DNA of 64,000 bases, from contig JACCIC010000001.1 in NCBI GenBank assembly GCA_018907035.1, forward strand, positions 5,128,001 through 5,192,000, given 5' to 3'. Numbering within the stretch: position 1 is the stretch's first letter; each line of letters starts with the position of its first letter. The stretch is from Sycobia sp. Sy_11 (Eukaryota; Arthropoda; Insecta; Hymenoptera; Epichrysomallidae). Positions 13,007 to 26,014 of the stretch are shown here, piece by piece. The translations under genes were made by a program, and so were the position numbers. Under the pieces are notes generated by a model. It made no database searches and was not told the DNA's origin. It worked only from the letters and a program-made list of their open reading frames with translations.

Positions 13007-13655
13007 AATTGTACTTTTGTCGACTGCCCATATACAAATTAATAAATATTTTTTTATTGGTCTTACAGTCCAATCAATTGAATCTAAAAATAAAATAAAA
13101 ATAAAAATAAAAAAATAAAAATAAAAATAAAAATAAATAAAAAAATAAAATAAAAATTAAAAATAAAAATTAAATTAAAAATTAAATTAAAATTATAATG
13201 ACAGTCAGACTGTCCTTGTTTACATTCACCCCCGTAGACTTATCTGAAAATAAAATATTAGCTGAAAAAATTCTTTGTTAGTAAAGTGCAGTCTGACTGT
13301 CCCCAACACCCTTACCTAATTGAAGACTTGTCCAACGTTTCGAGCTCGCTACAGCTCCTCATCAGGGACTGATGCACTTTACTAACAAAATGACTGCACT
13401 TTACTAACAAAGAAGTTTTTCAGCTAATATTTTATTTTCAGATAAGTCTACGGGGGTGAATGTAAACAAGGACAGTCTGACTCTCATTATAATTTTAGTT
13501 TAATTTTTAATTTAATTTTTATTTTTAATTTTTATTTTATTTTTTTATATATTTTTATTTTTATTTTTATTTTTTTATTTTTATTTTTATTTTATTTTTA
13601 GATTCAATTGATTGGACTGTAAGACCAATAAAAAAATATTTATTAATTTATAAAT
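13007..13655. mobile_element. Foldback element, copy B (complete, with core)
   Basis: The most complete copy of the family. The left arm (about 13007-13293) begins with a GTCGACTGCCC-type terminus, continues through TTGGTCTTACAGTCCAATC and TAAAAA arrays, and ends with a unique block including CCCCCGTAGACT and TTTGTTAGTAAAGTGCA. The right arm (about 13393-13650) is its reverse complement, including the unique block, though the outermost terminus is missing. The loop of about 100 bp holds the hammerhead-like segment on the minus strand. There is no coding capacity. Such a long perfect palindrome would extrude or fold strongly in DNA or RNA. It could equally be called a foldback MITE. Confidence 0.85.
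13337..13365 (-). other. Hammerhead-ribozyme-like core in foldback copy B
   Basis: On the minus strand the loop reads CTGATGA, then a 5-bp hairpin GAGCT/AGCTC with loop GTAGCG, then GAAAC. This is the order of the two catalytic strands and stem II of a hammerhead ribozyme. The sequence just before CTGATGA (AAAGTGCA, then AGTCC) can pair with a GGACAG block followed by TGCACTTT about 60 nt downstream, which would form stem I. Against activity: one extra G sits at the base of stem II, stem III is weak, and no UH cleavage dinucleotide lies directly before the proposed stem I. I read it as a degenerate or hammerhead-related motif, not a proven ribozyme. Confidence 0.35.
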
Positions 13656-16478
13656 TTGATAATCGTAAGCTTCAGTTTTCTTGATTTTTCATAGAACTCT
13701 ATTTATTCACTTTATTGTACACTATAATAAAGTTATTTTGAATCCCTATCTATTCCTTGTCCATATTCTACGTAGTATTATAATTAGAACTTTTCCAATT
13801 ATTTAAGGTTGTTTGTCTAATGTTAGCAATACAGGAAATTATTTTTTCAAACTGCTATGATTCTGATGATACCTTTACGATAACATCTAGTAGAATATAA
13901 CATGAGTTTGTTTGTATATTTTTTCTAAAAACCAATAAGTTGTGCATTCGTCATGCTTTCTATCGATAATTTTCAATGACTTCAGAACACGATAATACAT
14001 TTTTATATTTCAATATCGTCACATTGTTGTGTCTAAAGTTATGAAGTAACTAAATCTCTCTGGTATTATACAGTATTGCAATTTACTTCCAATTAGAAAT
14101 TGAGAATCTTATTTATAAACGTGAATATAGTATGTATTTTTTATTTTGCATTAAATTCCATCAGAAAATATAAAACAAATATATTTTTTCAACACTGGAG
14201 TAATTTCACGAAAGTCATGTTTAATATCGATTTAACTTCAGGCGATTGAAGCAATTTGGAACCGTTATAATTTTTAATTAAGAAATTTATAAAAAAGATT
14301 TGTTTCTGCTAAAAGAAAGTTGAAAGGGTAATAATTTTCAATAGAATCCTCGGTACTACAAGCGGTAATCCAAAAGTAAATTTTTCTGTGTTGGGAAAAC
14401 AATAAACCATTAAAATGGCAGTAAAAGTAATTGACTTTATTCTTTTACTTTTAAACTAATTTTCTGAGCACTCACTTTGGACTCAAATACATTTTTTATA
14501 TTTATTTGCAAGTTTAAAGGAACCTTGCATTAAAAATGATGTACGCTGTTTTTAAATCCACGGTTTAATGAATTTTTTCTTTTTTGCGCAAACTTTACTG
14601 TAGGCAAGCTTCTCCGACATTATGGTAGGGATTGAAGTTCGGTGAATTTGATATTCAGGGGGCATGATTTACAAAATACAATCGATAGTCCATCGTCTGT
14701 CATCCTGAATAATTTTTTTAATCCTTCTAATCTCATTATTGCTTTTTATTACTGATTGTGCTCTTCTGCGCACCCCTCGAGAAAATCTGTGTACCATCTT
14801 TGTATAATCTGCACAATCATTCAGTAATTTGCAATCGGACTCGCTTTGCTAGTAGCCCTATGATTGTCGAGTACGTTTTGTTGCAAAAAGTATTCTTGGA
14901 TGCCAAAAGCAATGCCGTTCTTATCAGTAGAACCTAAACTGAAACTATATGGTCAACTTCAGTCCGCTAGATAGCGTCTAAGAGAAACACCAAACAAGAG
15001 AACTTTTTGAATACCGTTCGTATATGAAAACTTACTTTCCTTCGTATATTCTACAATAATTATTTTCAAGTGTATTTTAAAAAGAATTTTATGAAACCTT
15101 TATGAAGCTGTTTATCATTTATCATTTTTTTTTGAGAAAAAGACTTAAATAGGTACTGATATTTTAAATATATTAAAAGAATACCGCCCGTTAGCGGACG
15201 TGCGATAATCCTTTACAGGAATACCACCATCTGTACGAACAGTGTAATCCACATCTGAGGTTGTTTCTTATTTTGAAATTATTACATATAAAAGTGATTT
15301 TGGCATACGAAGAGTATTGATAGTAATTTGATGAGGACTTCCTAGGACATTCGAAGACACATTCAAGAAACAAATAAAAATTTAGCTATTTGCTTAAACA
15401 TTAAACATTAAACATCTTAAACATGAAATATATTGAAATATTTCTACGGATTATTTTAAAAGATCAAAACACTGTATTATTCGTAACATTGACGTACTTT
15501 TATTTGAGTAATCGCTGCAATTTTTGCACAAAAAATCCTCAAATGATGAAAAATTTTGTTTTAGAAAAATCTAGCATTTTTCAAACTCATCAATCTATAT
15601 TGTTATATCAATCTTAAAAAAAGTATATTTCTAGCTCACAAGTGAAATCTACGAATATAAATTTTAATTTTAACGGCATATTAATATAAATCCACTCTTA
15701 ATTCTGAATAATCAGTTTCAACATTATGAGCATATATTTAAACTTAAATTATTGATTTAAATTTTATAGGACAGCTAATGAAGGCCAAGCATCTCCTAAA
15801 CTTTTAATATAATTTTATCTGCAAATGATAATTAAACTGTCAAAAGTTTATGTTAATTAGTACATCGCGTCACGTTTACCCATTTAACGTGGTCTCATAA
15901 AATTTCTGAGTAGGATAGTGTCACAATGTAAGGTGTTTAAGCGAGCTAGATTATAATTCGGGGAAAAACGAGTTTCATTCATGTATGCAACTTCATGAAA
16001 TAAATCATAGAGTTGCGTAGCTGCTTTTGAAAACAATACATCTCCGATTTTTAAAAATATACTAACGGTGCTGTGATCGTAAATTGAGAAATATATCACT
16101 TCTACTAAATATTATATAAACGTTTCAAAACCATTATTCCTCCCAGTTATTAAAGAAATACAATATAATGATGAAGAAGTCCTGCAGATTTTCCAACGTT
16201 ATGTTGTAATCATATCGATGATGTACATCGTTACTTGTTAACGCGATGGCAATTGCGCTTATTGTCCCACTCTCGTTATTATTACAGAGCGCTATTTGCT
16301 ATCGCGCTATTGGCTATTGGCCGTGGCCAATAATAAAATTTCACGAATGCGTGAAATGAATTTCTGATAAATAAGTTTACACATGCATCATCTGCCTGAA
16401 GGCAAAAGCCCGATGTGTGGATCTCGCGTAATTTCGACGCGTACTTTGCAGTTGGTGTACGTCAGTTGCAGTTCGAAC

Positions 16479-16479
<1 letters not shown>
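13656..16479. other. No gene recognised
   Basis: AT-rich sequence without a recognisable gene. A slightly GC-richer part near 16180-16470 contains an imperfect palindrome (TTATTGGCCGTGGCCAATAA at about 16313) and precedes a (TA)n array. Confidence 0.5.

Positions 16480-16539
<60 letters not shown>
16480..16539. repeat. (TA)n microsatellite
   Basis: About 60 bp of uninterrupted TA alternation. Confidence 0.95.
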
Positions 16540-16542
<3 letters not shown>

Positions 16543-17219
16543 CCTCTATCGAATTGTCATGACAATGATTACAATCCGCCTGTGCATGTATGTGTCAATT
16601 TACATTTATTTGCAATCGCTGGCATCAATTTACGTTTAAAAAGTTGAATGCAATTTCAACATTATTTTTAATAAGCGAGTAGAGAAAATCAATATCAGAT
16701 AAAGCAAATTATAAAATATTCCTTGAAATTTTTATAAATGTAGTCTTCTATATATAGTTATATTGAAAATACATGCGATGCTCGAGGATAATGTAAAGCA
16801 CTTAGGCCGTTTGTGGTAAAATTGAAAAATCGAAAATCCCAGTGTGTGGAGAATTCTGAAATTTGTTTCGAAGCAAATGAAAATAAGTAATTATATATTA
16901 TAGAAATTCATATTTTTGAATTTCTTAGATTTGTGGAAAGAACTAATTCGTGTAATTTTTTGTTTCATTGCAAGTAGTTATTGTAGTCGTGCAGCTTAAA
17001 TTTGATTTTTTTCTGCTTAGGTATATTAGTCGAATTATTTTTTTGAATTTCTTCAAACACTGCTTTTTAATAATTGGAGATGAATTGTTGATTTGAAATA
17101 GCTGCCAAAAATGAGTTATGTAAAAAAAGTAGTATTATCCTTTATGAATTTACCTTTTCTGATTATTCAATTATAGTTTATTTAAAGATGTATATTATAT
17201 TCCATATTTTTTCGATGAA

Positions 17220-17222
<3 letters not shown>
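16540..17222. other. No gene recognised
   Basis: AT-rich spacer between two (TA)n arrays; nothing recognised. Confidence 0.5.

Positions 17223-17273
<51 letters not shown>
17223..17273. repeat. (TA)n microsatellite beside GC islet
   Basis: About 51 bp of TA alternation lying about 130 bp upstream of the GC-rich islet at 17400. Confidence 0.95.
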
Positions 17274-17275
<2 letters not shown>

Positions 17276-17399
17276 TTCAAGACTCTAAGGAACGGGCTAT
17301 TACACAAGTTGGATAATGAAAGCAAATCGCGTAACTCGAGCAATATACTCTTTCGTAAAAAAAAAAAAGAAATGAAAAGGAAAACTTTTCCAACATTTT

Positions 17400-18130
17400 G
17401 GGCCTATTAGCGAAACTCAGCGCTGCTGACTAGCCGAACGCATAAAACTCTGCCCATGAATGAGAATGGAGCAGCGCGCAGCTACGAACTTGCCGAGGCA
17501 GTGGAAAGGGTATAGGAGAATTTTAAGTCCCCGAGACCGGGGGAGCGGCGAAAGCACTTTTCCCACCCCCTCCACCTACCACAGCGTCCTCGTCGGAGCA
17601 TAATCGGGCGCACCTCGCATCCATAAAAAGCGATTAAAATCCCGCTTGCCACGCCGTCGTCGTCCTCGCCCGACGGTCAGATATTCGCCGGGCTTGGCAA
17701 TCGATAAGTATTCCTCGCGCGACTGCTCGCCTCCACCGCTCCCCTGGCGCCGCGCGCCCCGAGTCGTCGCCCCTGCCTTCACCGGGCGCGCATCAAAATT
17801 ACGAGGCGACATTAAGGGCTACGAAGCAGAATCTTCCTCACGCCCTTCCTGCTCTCTCCCCCGTCCCTCTCAGCGGCTCACCTCGCCCAAAGAAAACGTT
17901 CGCGTTTACGGGGCCTCCGCGGCGTGTCCGCGAAACCAAGCGTGGAAATACTTTTGATGCGTAGATGAAAGCGCGATCTCGTATAAGAGAGAAGGGGAGA
18001 TGCGCGAGGCGCGCTTCTTATTCCGCGCGAACCGGCTGTGCGATGCGGCGAATCGCAAATCTGCTCCTGATGCAGGAAAGCAACGAGCGTCTAGGATATG
18101 TCGAAACTTGACCGTGGACGATGGGAGGGA
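17400..18130. other. GC-rich islet 4 (CG-dense)
   Basis: The most CG-dense non-transposon block in the window, with poly-C and poly-G runs near 17530-17570. A plus frame (17646-17957, 103 residues) and an overlapping minus frame (17812-17576) are Arg/Pro/Ser-rich and look compositional. The block has the look of an unmethylated CpG-rich promoter or first exon, but there is no coding exon near it that I can attach. Confidence 0.45.
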
Positions 18131-20520
18131 GAAAGTTAATATGATTTGAAGATGACAATTAATTTTGTATTATTTATTAATACGTATATTATGCGCGGTC
18201 CAAATTTCGATAAAAATGCCTTTTCTCCACTTTTCAACTAACGTACGATTATACAGTTTAATCCATTACGGCTATATTGATTATATTAGCTACTTATTGA
18301 GAGTTTAACAGATACAATACGACATAGTTTTCAGTCAGTTTCTGTTTAATTGTATTTTAAGATCACCTTAATGAGTATTCGACGGATTTTATACATGGGA
18401 AATTATTTTATAATTTATTGTATAAATGAAGAAAGAATAACAAAAACGAAAATTTATAGGAAATTGATAGAAATTTATGTTTACACGGGTTTTTAAGGAT
18501 AGGCCAATTATGGTTTGTTCACAGATTCTTGCTAAAATTCGCCATTTGGGACTTTTAAAAATGACCATTGCAGTTAAGAATTCGTATTTATAGCAATTTT
18601 TTTACATTCGCAAAGTCACCAATCACGTAGCATGTAATATTGCAGAAATATTCCTGCATATTCTTGTATAGCTTTAGATACAATTTGATGCAGACGGATC
18701 GGATACAATATCATAAAGATGACTTATTTTTTCGCAATATTACGCTGCAATACATTGCATGGGAATATTACGTCAATATTTCCAGAATATTGTCGGTCAG
18801 ACTTCTTAAATCTAACTGAACTATTGCTGCAAAATGACAGATACCTAAAAATGCCTCAGACATTTCTATTATAGAAATATTGAGTTTAACTGATTAATAA
18901 TTGTGAGCAAAGAAATAAATTTTTATTATATTATAAGTACAAAGATACAATAGTACATTAGAAAAGTTTTACTGCATAAAATTTTTACTTCCTAAAATTA
19001 CTCAAAGTCTATAGTAAAAAGAACAGAAGTCATTCTTATCAATTATTTGAATTCTACAATTATGATTATACATACCTTTCTTTTATTAACGAAAATAAAC
19101 CAATAGAAACCATTTAATCCACTATGCAAAGTGAAATATGTAATGTATTAAATAACATTAAATATCGAATATTCATGCTTTGTATTTCATATAAAGATCA
19201 CATCGAAATTTGGGCGACGGATTTCGACTAGATTGGACAAAGTAACGCTGATAACGTCTGAAACGAACGGATAAGATTTAGAACCGAATTCTTTTTCATT
19301 CTTAAAATATAGCACTTTCTTAAGTACAATTTTAGTACTTGGCTTTTTTACAACCCAAGATACCGGGCGAAAGAATCATGCCTTAGACATGGGTGAGAAT
19401 TAGGGCCAGAAAAATTACACGGCTTGTTTTGGAGGTAATCCAGTATTACCACGGATCAGCTGTACCGAATTTGTCATCCATATGCCGTTGCTTCTACATA
19501 CTATAGAAATAAATTAATGAAAATTGATGAGTTATATTAGAAAAGAAATTTAGTTAATACAATCGATAAAAGGCTGCAAGTATTAAAAAAAGTTAGTTAA
19601 AAATTAAAAGTATTAACAAAGTCTAGCTGAGTAATAGAATACACTATTTATGAAATGAGACAGTTTAATAAGTGACATCATTATGCTGCATCTATAATGA
19701 TCCACTATTTTAATTTAATGATTTTGTATCATATTATCAGCATAATCAAATATTTATATACATACAGTGAGTTCCGATCTTTTCCACTGCGGAAATTCAA
19801 CTCGTTAATGTATATGATTACTGAAAGGATTATCTGGTCCGTAAAATGTGTAATAAATAACTAAATTAATAAATAATTAAATAAATAATTTTCATTTTTT
19901 ATCAAACATTCAATAGGAAACAGTTCTTTCAGGAGTATACACTATATGAACACATTTGTACTACAATAAAAATATTGAATCATGGTAATGTGCGTGATAA
20001 AGCATTTGATACATATATGCTCCAAATTAATACTACAATTAATAACTTACGTAGTTGAAGTGAAATGAATGCCGATGATAATGAGCGTAATTTACCTGTA
20101 ACATAGAAAATAAGTATTTTCATTAGAATAAGTTAGAAAATTATTTGCGAAATTGAAATATACACATAGTCTTGAAATATTTACATTTCTTTATAAGGTC
20201 TAGTCTGAATATTCTGTAATTCTTAAAGATCAGTTTTGAAGACAGTAGGCTCTAGTAATTAATGCTGTACTATATTTATATATGTACATACATATTATAT
20301 TTCATACACAGTGCTCGTAGATTCAATATTGGTAATTTTAGGAGTACATGTAAGTTTAATTATTATAGATTATTTGTAGTATTATTGATAGTTTTCAACA
20401 CGTATTACATTAAAAAAAATACATTAATTAAGTAAAATTTATAAGAATACAATGGGTAAATAAATTATTGTATAATAAATAATATAAATATAAATAAAAC
20501 AATATGTGTAACATATTATA

Positions 20521-20569
<49 letters not shown>

Positions 20570-20901
20570 GTCACATATGTGGGGTTTATTTATTCCTTCA
20601 ACGTCAAATTATGCTGAAGGCACTAAATATTAAAATTGCTAATACATTTCATCAATGAAGTTTATAAAGCATTGAGATATAATAATGTTCATGATCTACA
20701 AATTTGTTTTTACTGTATATGTACAACGAATCCCTTAGAAAAAATTATCTATGAATTTATAATATACTTATTTATAACATGTATATCATATCTATATGAA
20801 TAGATAAATGATCCGATTTGCCGCGCTTCTTCAAATGTACATACAATTTGTCACATGTTCCTCTGTTTAGTTGCACGTATCTATTAGTCGATGGAAACCT
20901 A
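18131..20901. other. Region upstream of protease gene 1; no gene recognised
   Basis: AT-rich. A GC-richer patch near 19200-19490 has no recognisable coding content. A (TA)n array (20524-20568) lies about 330 bp before the start codon of protease gene 1; I cannot name a convincing TATA box or initiator. Confidence 0.5.
20524..20568. repeat. (TA)n microsatellite upstream of protease gene 1
   Basis: About 45 bp of TA alternation. Confidence 0.95.
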
Positions 20902-20971
20902 ATGAATATGATTTACGTTAAAATAAAATTGTTTCTGTTTGTGTTGTCTACTTTTCATTTTATCAATTACG
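20902..20971 (+). CDS. Signal-peptide exon of protease gene 1
   Basis: Seventy bases: a Met followed by a short basic stretch (VKIK), a hydrophobic core (LFLFVLSTF) and INYG, ending in a GTGAGT donor in phase 1. The start at 20902 is chosen because it gives a normal-length signal peptide. A longer in-frame opening back to 20818 is possible but adds non-signal sequence. The same exon length, phase and ending (IN-G) recur in gene 2. Confidence 0.75.
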
Positions 20972-23900
20972 GTGAGTCTATTTGCCTTCGTCATAAAAAT
21001 TAATATTTTTATTATACAATATTCAATAATAAATCTTTTATAATGATATAATAAATATATATAAAATACTAGCTATAAAAGATAAAGATGTATTTAAAAT
21101 TGTTAACTGACAATTTATATTATTAACTTAGTTTAAATAAATATATTATCTATACATTTTTTACACTTAGAAACAGTTAATTATTTTTGAGTTACTTTAT
21201 ACTTGTATTACACAACTTATATGCACGATTCATTGTCAATCCTATTTTGAAGTTAAGTAACTAAAATTTTAATTTCAGATATATCTATTGGTAAAATAAG
21301 TTTGTCATTCAGTCGATCGAAGAAAACAATCCTCTTCTTTTGTACTATTTCTCCATTCGAAAAAGTATAAAAATATTGATATATTCAAACGATAATTATA
21401 TAACTACCTATACAAAATAAAGTAATATCGTTTTATCGTTTTCATTAACAATAATTTATACATACCATATATTGCATAATAATCAACCTTGCTTATTTCT
21501 AAAAAGCAATCACCGTTTGTGCAGCAATTCAAAAAAACTCAGTTTCTTTCTCCGTTTCTATTTTTTCAAGTGGATTTTAATTACTTCCTCGTGTTTCGAA
21601 ATTTCACAATATTCATAACGTAAGATGGAATTTATGTATGCTCGAAATAAGCTGTGACCTTTCAGTTAAGCATTTAATAATTGTTTTACAACTTAATGGG
21701 AAGCACATTTATAACAGACTCTTTAAAATTTGTAAATATAGCTATTTATTAAAAAAAATACATTTTATAATACAAAATTTCAAATTTTCTACGTAATTAC
21801 AAATATAATACGTAAATTTTAAAATCAATTTCAACTAATAGAATGATATTCTTGCTATATGATAATGAACATGTGTATCATTGAAATGTAATTAATAAAA
21901 ATTAAAATACGCGCTAAATTTTAAAAGTAAATACGGCTGACTTATCTTAAATTTATCATGGTCTTATAATTATTTAGTGCATTTTAAAATATAACAAATG
22001 TTATCCTAAAGTATAATATTATCATCTTAAATTATTTGATAATATATTAGTCTTAATTATTGATTTAATAATAATTTTTTATATAGCTCTTTCTAAATGA
22101 AAGTTAAGAACAGCAAAAAATTAATTAATAATAATTGTATTAATTAAATATAGTATCAGTATATTGGTTTTGAGTGACGAAATTAATTAATTTCGGTTAA
22201 AAATGAAAAAAAACCGTTGAATTTGTGTATTTAGCATTATGCAATTTTAGAAAATAGAGTAATTTAAATTACATTTAAACTTTAACAAAATCAGTGTATA
22301 TGTATAAAGACGTACATCAGCGTATATGTATAAACATGTATCATGTATTGTATTGTAAATTTGTATTTATATATGAATGAATTCTATAGGTGAGGATATA
22401 AAGACAGAAATTAGCTGGCCAAACAAAATAATTTGTAATAAATGTTTATATCTTAAGCAAACGAAGCACAATGAATGCAATAAATAACGAATGAGCCAAC
22501 CAAAAATAAATAAATTTGAAAATAATACTTTTTTAATAATTTTCATTCATTATTCGCCGTGCAATAATACGAAATTTCTTTGCCCCAGTTTTAGCATTCG
22601 ACTCGGAAGGCCTCATCGGTGGTCACGATGTTACTAACACTAATAATAATTTCAAACATTACGTCGCTATGCTAAGAAAACGAAGCCTCCGTGAGTCGTA
22701 CGAGTTATTCTGTGGCGGTGGAATAATCACCAACTTATTCATACTGTCCGCCGCTCACTGCTTTGTAATGAGCATGAACAAGCTAAAGCCGTACATTTAC
22801 TTCGTAGTCGCTGGCTCCAGTGATTTAAATCGGCCCGGCGGACTTACAACGCTCGTCGACGTCATTTACATAGCTCTGTATGAGCCTGAGCACTCGACGA
22901 ATGATCTTGCAGTGGTCAGGGTAAGAATCTTAATTATTGCTTATGCAATTATACTCAGATGCAAATTTTTTAAAAAACTTTTCAGATTTTTTTAAAAACA
23001 CAGAGGGTTCGGCAAGGGTAATGAGAGCGGTAGTCAGAAAAGGCTATCGTATATATTTACAATTCTGAATAATGGGGAATTAGCAAAATTCGTCTTGACG
23101 TTCTTTGCAGAATCTCCATCAATCATTATAACAATAGCTTTAATAGTTAAGATTGATTTTAATTTACTTAGTTTTTTTTTTTTTTTAATATAGTTTAATA
23201 ATTTCTAATTGTTTTCACTGATATAATGTTTATTTGCCCAAATTTATTCGTGAAATAAGAAAAATTTAATTCTGAATAAGATTTTGTTTAGGATACATAC
23301 TATTTTGCCCAAATTTTTACATAATTAATGCAATGAAAGTATTTTTATAGTTAAAAAGAAGTTTGGATCCGCGAAACAACTTATTTCTAAAAAGGCTGAA
23401 TTTACCCGATCCCGAAGAATCATTCATTTCGGAAAAAGGTACTGTCAGTGGATTTGGATTCAATTGGATTGAAACTCGAAAGGATCCAATTACTGGAGTT
23501 GAGAAAAGGGTCGATGGAGGTTCAGATTTGATTTTGAAGTATGGCAATGTTACAGTTTTGGATGACAATAACTGCCGAGATATATATTCTGAATATTCAA
23601 GCACTGCGCAGCTTTGTGGCAGAATGGAACGGACTGCTCAAGGAAAACCGTCAGGCATTTGTGTGGTAAGTTCTAAATATTGTTAACATTTTGGATGAAT
23701 AAACAGAGAAAAAAATTTTTTTATAAAATTTTTTTTACAAACAACTGTATGCGATTTATAAAAAAAGGTTTGATAAAGAAGATGAATATTTATAGTAATA
23801 TAATATGAATACGCGATAGTATAAAATAATTTTTAATGTATTTTAACTTCTTTCCCGTAAGTCCATAATATCTATGGCAGATTTCTCGGTTCCCTTTTTC

Positions 23901-24409
23901 ACATGTCGTACGTACTACTAATTATAAATAATAAGTTTATTCGATGAATAAATGTTATATATATATAATAAAAAATATAAAATATATATAATTTATTTTC
24001 CAAACCGTATGTGAAAAGTATAATGCCAAGAATCTTAAGAAATGTAAAAGCTATACTTTCTCTTAGTAAACAATAATAGAGTTCATAAATAGTTTGTTGT
24101 CACACGTCTTCTTACACCCTTTCCCCTTTCTCAATAAGCAATATAATTTATAGATAAATCCTGCTTTAAATAATTAAAGATAATTTACACATTAATATTC
24201 TATTTTTTCAGTTTGATAGTGGTGGGCCTCTGGTTATTGATGGAAAACTCGTAGGAATTGTAAGCAAAAATTATATAGATTGCGATGATGCTACCTATGC
24301 GTGTATTTACACCAAAGTTTCTTATTATACTAACTTTATTCGAGCTATTATGAGGGGAATTCCATTATCGAATACTGTTGCCCATCCAAACTGGCTGCCA
24401 AAAATGTGA
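20902..24409 (+). CDS. Chymotrypsin-like serine protease (S1 family), gene 1, four exons
   Basis: A secreted S1 peptidase read as exons 20902-20971, 22589-22920 (or from 22595), 23351-23665 and 24212-24409, about 300 residues. Exon 1 gives a hydrophobic signal peptide; the introns are phase 1, 0 and 0, all GT/AG. Exon 2 holds the activation site (LIGGH), the catalytic His (LSAAHC) with its Cys pair, and the catalytic Asp (NDLAVV). Exon 4 opens with FDSGGP, which carries the catalytic Ser. The triad is therefore complete. Odd points: Gly193 of the oxyanion hole is Phe, residue 189 at the bottom of the S1 pocket is Gly, and the usual SWG stretch is SKN, so substrate preference cannot be assumed. 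There is no clip domain. It heads a tandem cluster with genes 2 and 3. A possible poly(A) signal lies at 24707. Substrate and tissue are unknown; digestive, immune or venom roles are all possible. Confidence 0.85.
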
Positions 24410-24706
24410 AAAAAGTATTATACTATTAGTTTTAATTTACTGTAATATAATTTATATTTATTTGTTTTATAGATAAATTGTTGAGTATTAAATATTTTTA
24501 TTTTATTGATATCATAATATTAATTTTTAGAAAATCTATTATAAATGTATTCTATTCCTCTGTAGATTTACTTTTATTAATTTTGAAGTCGCATATATAT
24601 TTATAGTGCCTTGTATAAGACAAATACAAATCAGTGTGAAATAAGCTAACTTGAGGTAATTAGAATAACGTATAGAATTTATGAGTAACTGTGTAATTAT
24701 ATGCAG

Positions 24707-24712
24707 AATAAA
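24707..24712 (+). other. Possible poly(A) signal of protease gene 1
   Basis: AATAAA, 298 bp after the stop codon of gene 1. The sequence is AT-rich, so chance occurrence is possible. Confidence 0.35.
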
Positions 24713-25475
24713 ACTCTTTTAATATTTCTAATTTTTACATTATCAGTTAGCACAGTACTTATTAATCATTAATGCTAGACATCAGTATTCTATATAATTA
24801 CTGAACGAACCATTCAACAATTTTTTGGACAACTCTCTTGTTTTCAGTTTTCAGGGAGTTTCTTATTCATGCTTTTAGATAAATTAACAAAAAACCTCCA
24901 ATATGATACAAAAAGATAGATGAGATTCATAGACTATGAATATGAAAACGTTGTAATAAATATTGTGAGTTAGAAATTAATAGAATAGAAAATCATATTA
25001 ATTCTGAATTATTCTGGTACACATTGGACGACTATAGTTTCTGATAGAAGACATTTTAGTATACATATAGAATATAATACTAATAAAGAATATTTGTGTT
25101 GGTTTTTAATCTGCGATGTTAGTAAACATCATATTATACTTCGTGCGTGCATGTTCCTTAAGAAAAACCGATATAATTGGCTTAAATTTCCGAAAACCTC
25201 ATCGATGCGAGTAAGGCTTTAATTATACATGCTCACACAACATACATGCATTAATTATGATGTACAAACTAGGAATATGGGTAGTTGATGACAAAATTTA
25301 GTGCGTTTAAAAAAAAGAAAGTATAAAGAACATGTTTTAATTTTGAGGACCCTACATTCTTTTTATTTTGAAACTATCAGTAACGAATAATTCAATAAAT
25401 ATCTAAAATTTCAAAATTTTAAAAATTGTATATTGTCTGAAAATTTAGATATGAGCTACCTTTGTGAAAGTTGAG

Positions 25476-25477
<2 letters not shown>

Positions 25478-25527
<50 letters not shown>
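25478..25527. repeat. (TA)n microsatellite
   Basis: About 50 bp of TA alternation. Confidence 0.95.
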
Positions 25528-25532
<5 letters not shown>

Positions 25533-26014
25533 AAAATAAAATAATAATTTAAAACAGAATAGTTTTAAGATTATAATTAATGGTCACATACATAATATAG
25601 ACAAACAAGTGGTAATATGCATGACACTCGCGGTTTCTGAACTAACTGTAACGAATCTCTTGCGAGATCTCCTGGCGCCCCTATTAGTGAAACTTGAAAT
25701 TACTTCGAAATTAAAGACCTCATAATTTTCTTGAAACTTTAATTGCATTTCTAAAAATTCATTTTTTTTTAAATTATTCCTATCAAAAAATAAAATTCAC
25801 TTCTATCAAAAGAACATACTTAAATAATCATTTGCATTCTAGAATTTATCGTACAATCGATTTATATCATAATAATATAAGAAAATCCCATACAAGATCG
25901 CAAAAAATAATCCTGGTTGTTATTTTTTTATTAAAATAATTTCTTAGACATACAAATAAGAGCAAACAGACTACTAATATATTATAAAGTGAAGAATTCA
26001 AAGTTTTAAAAGCT

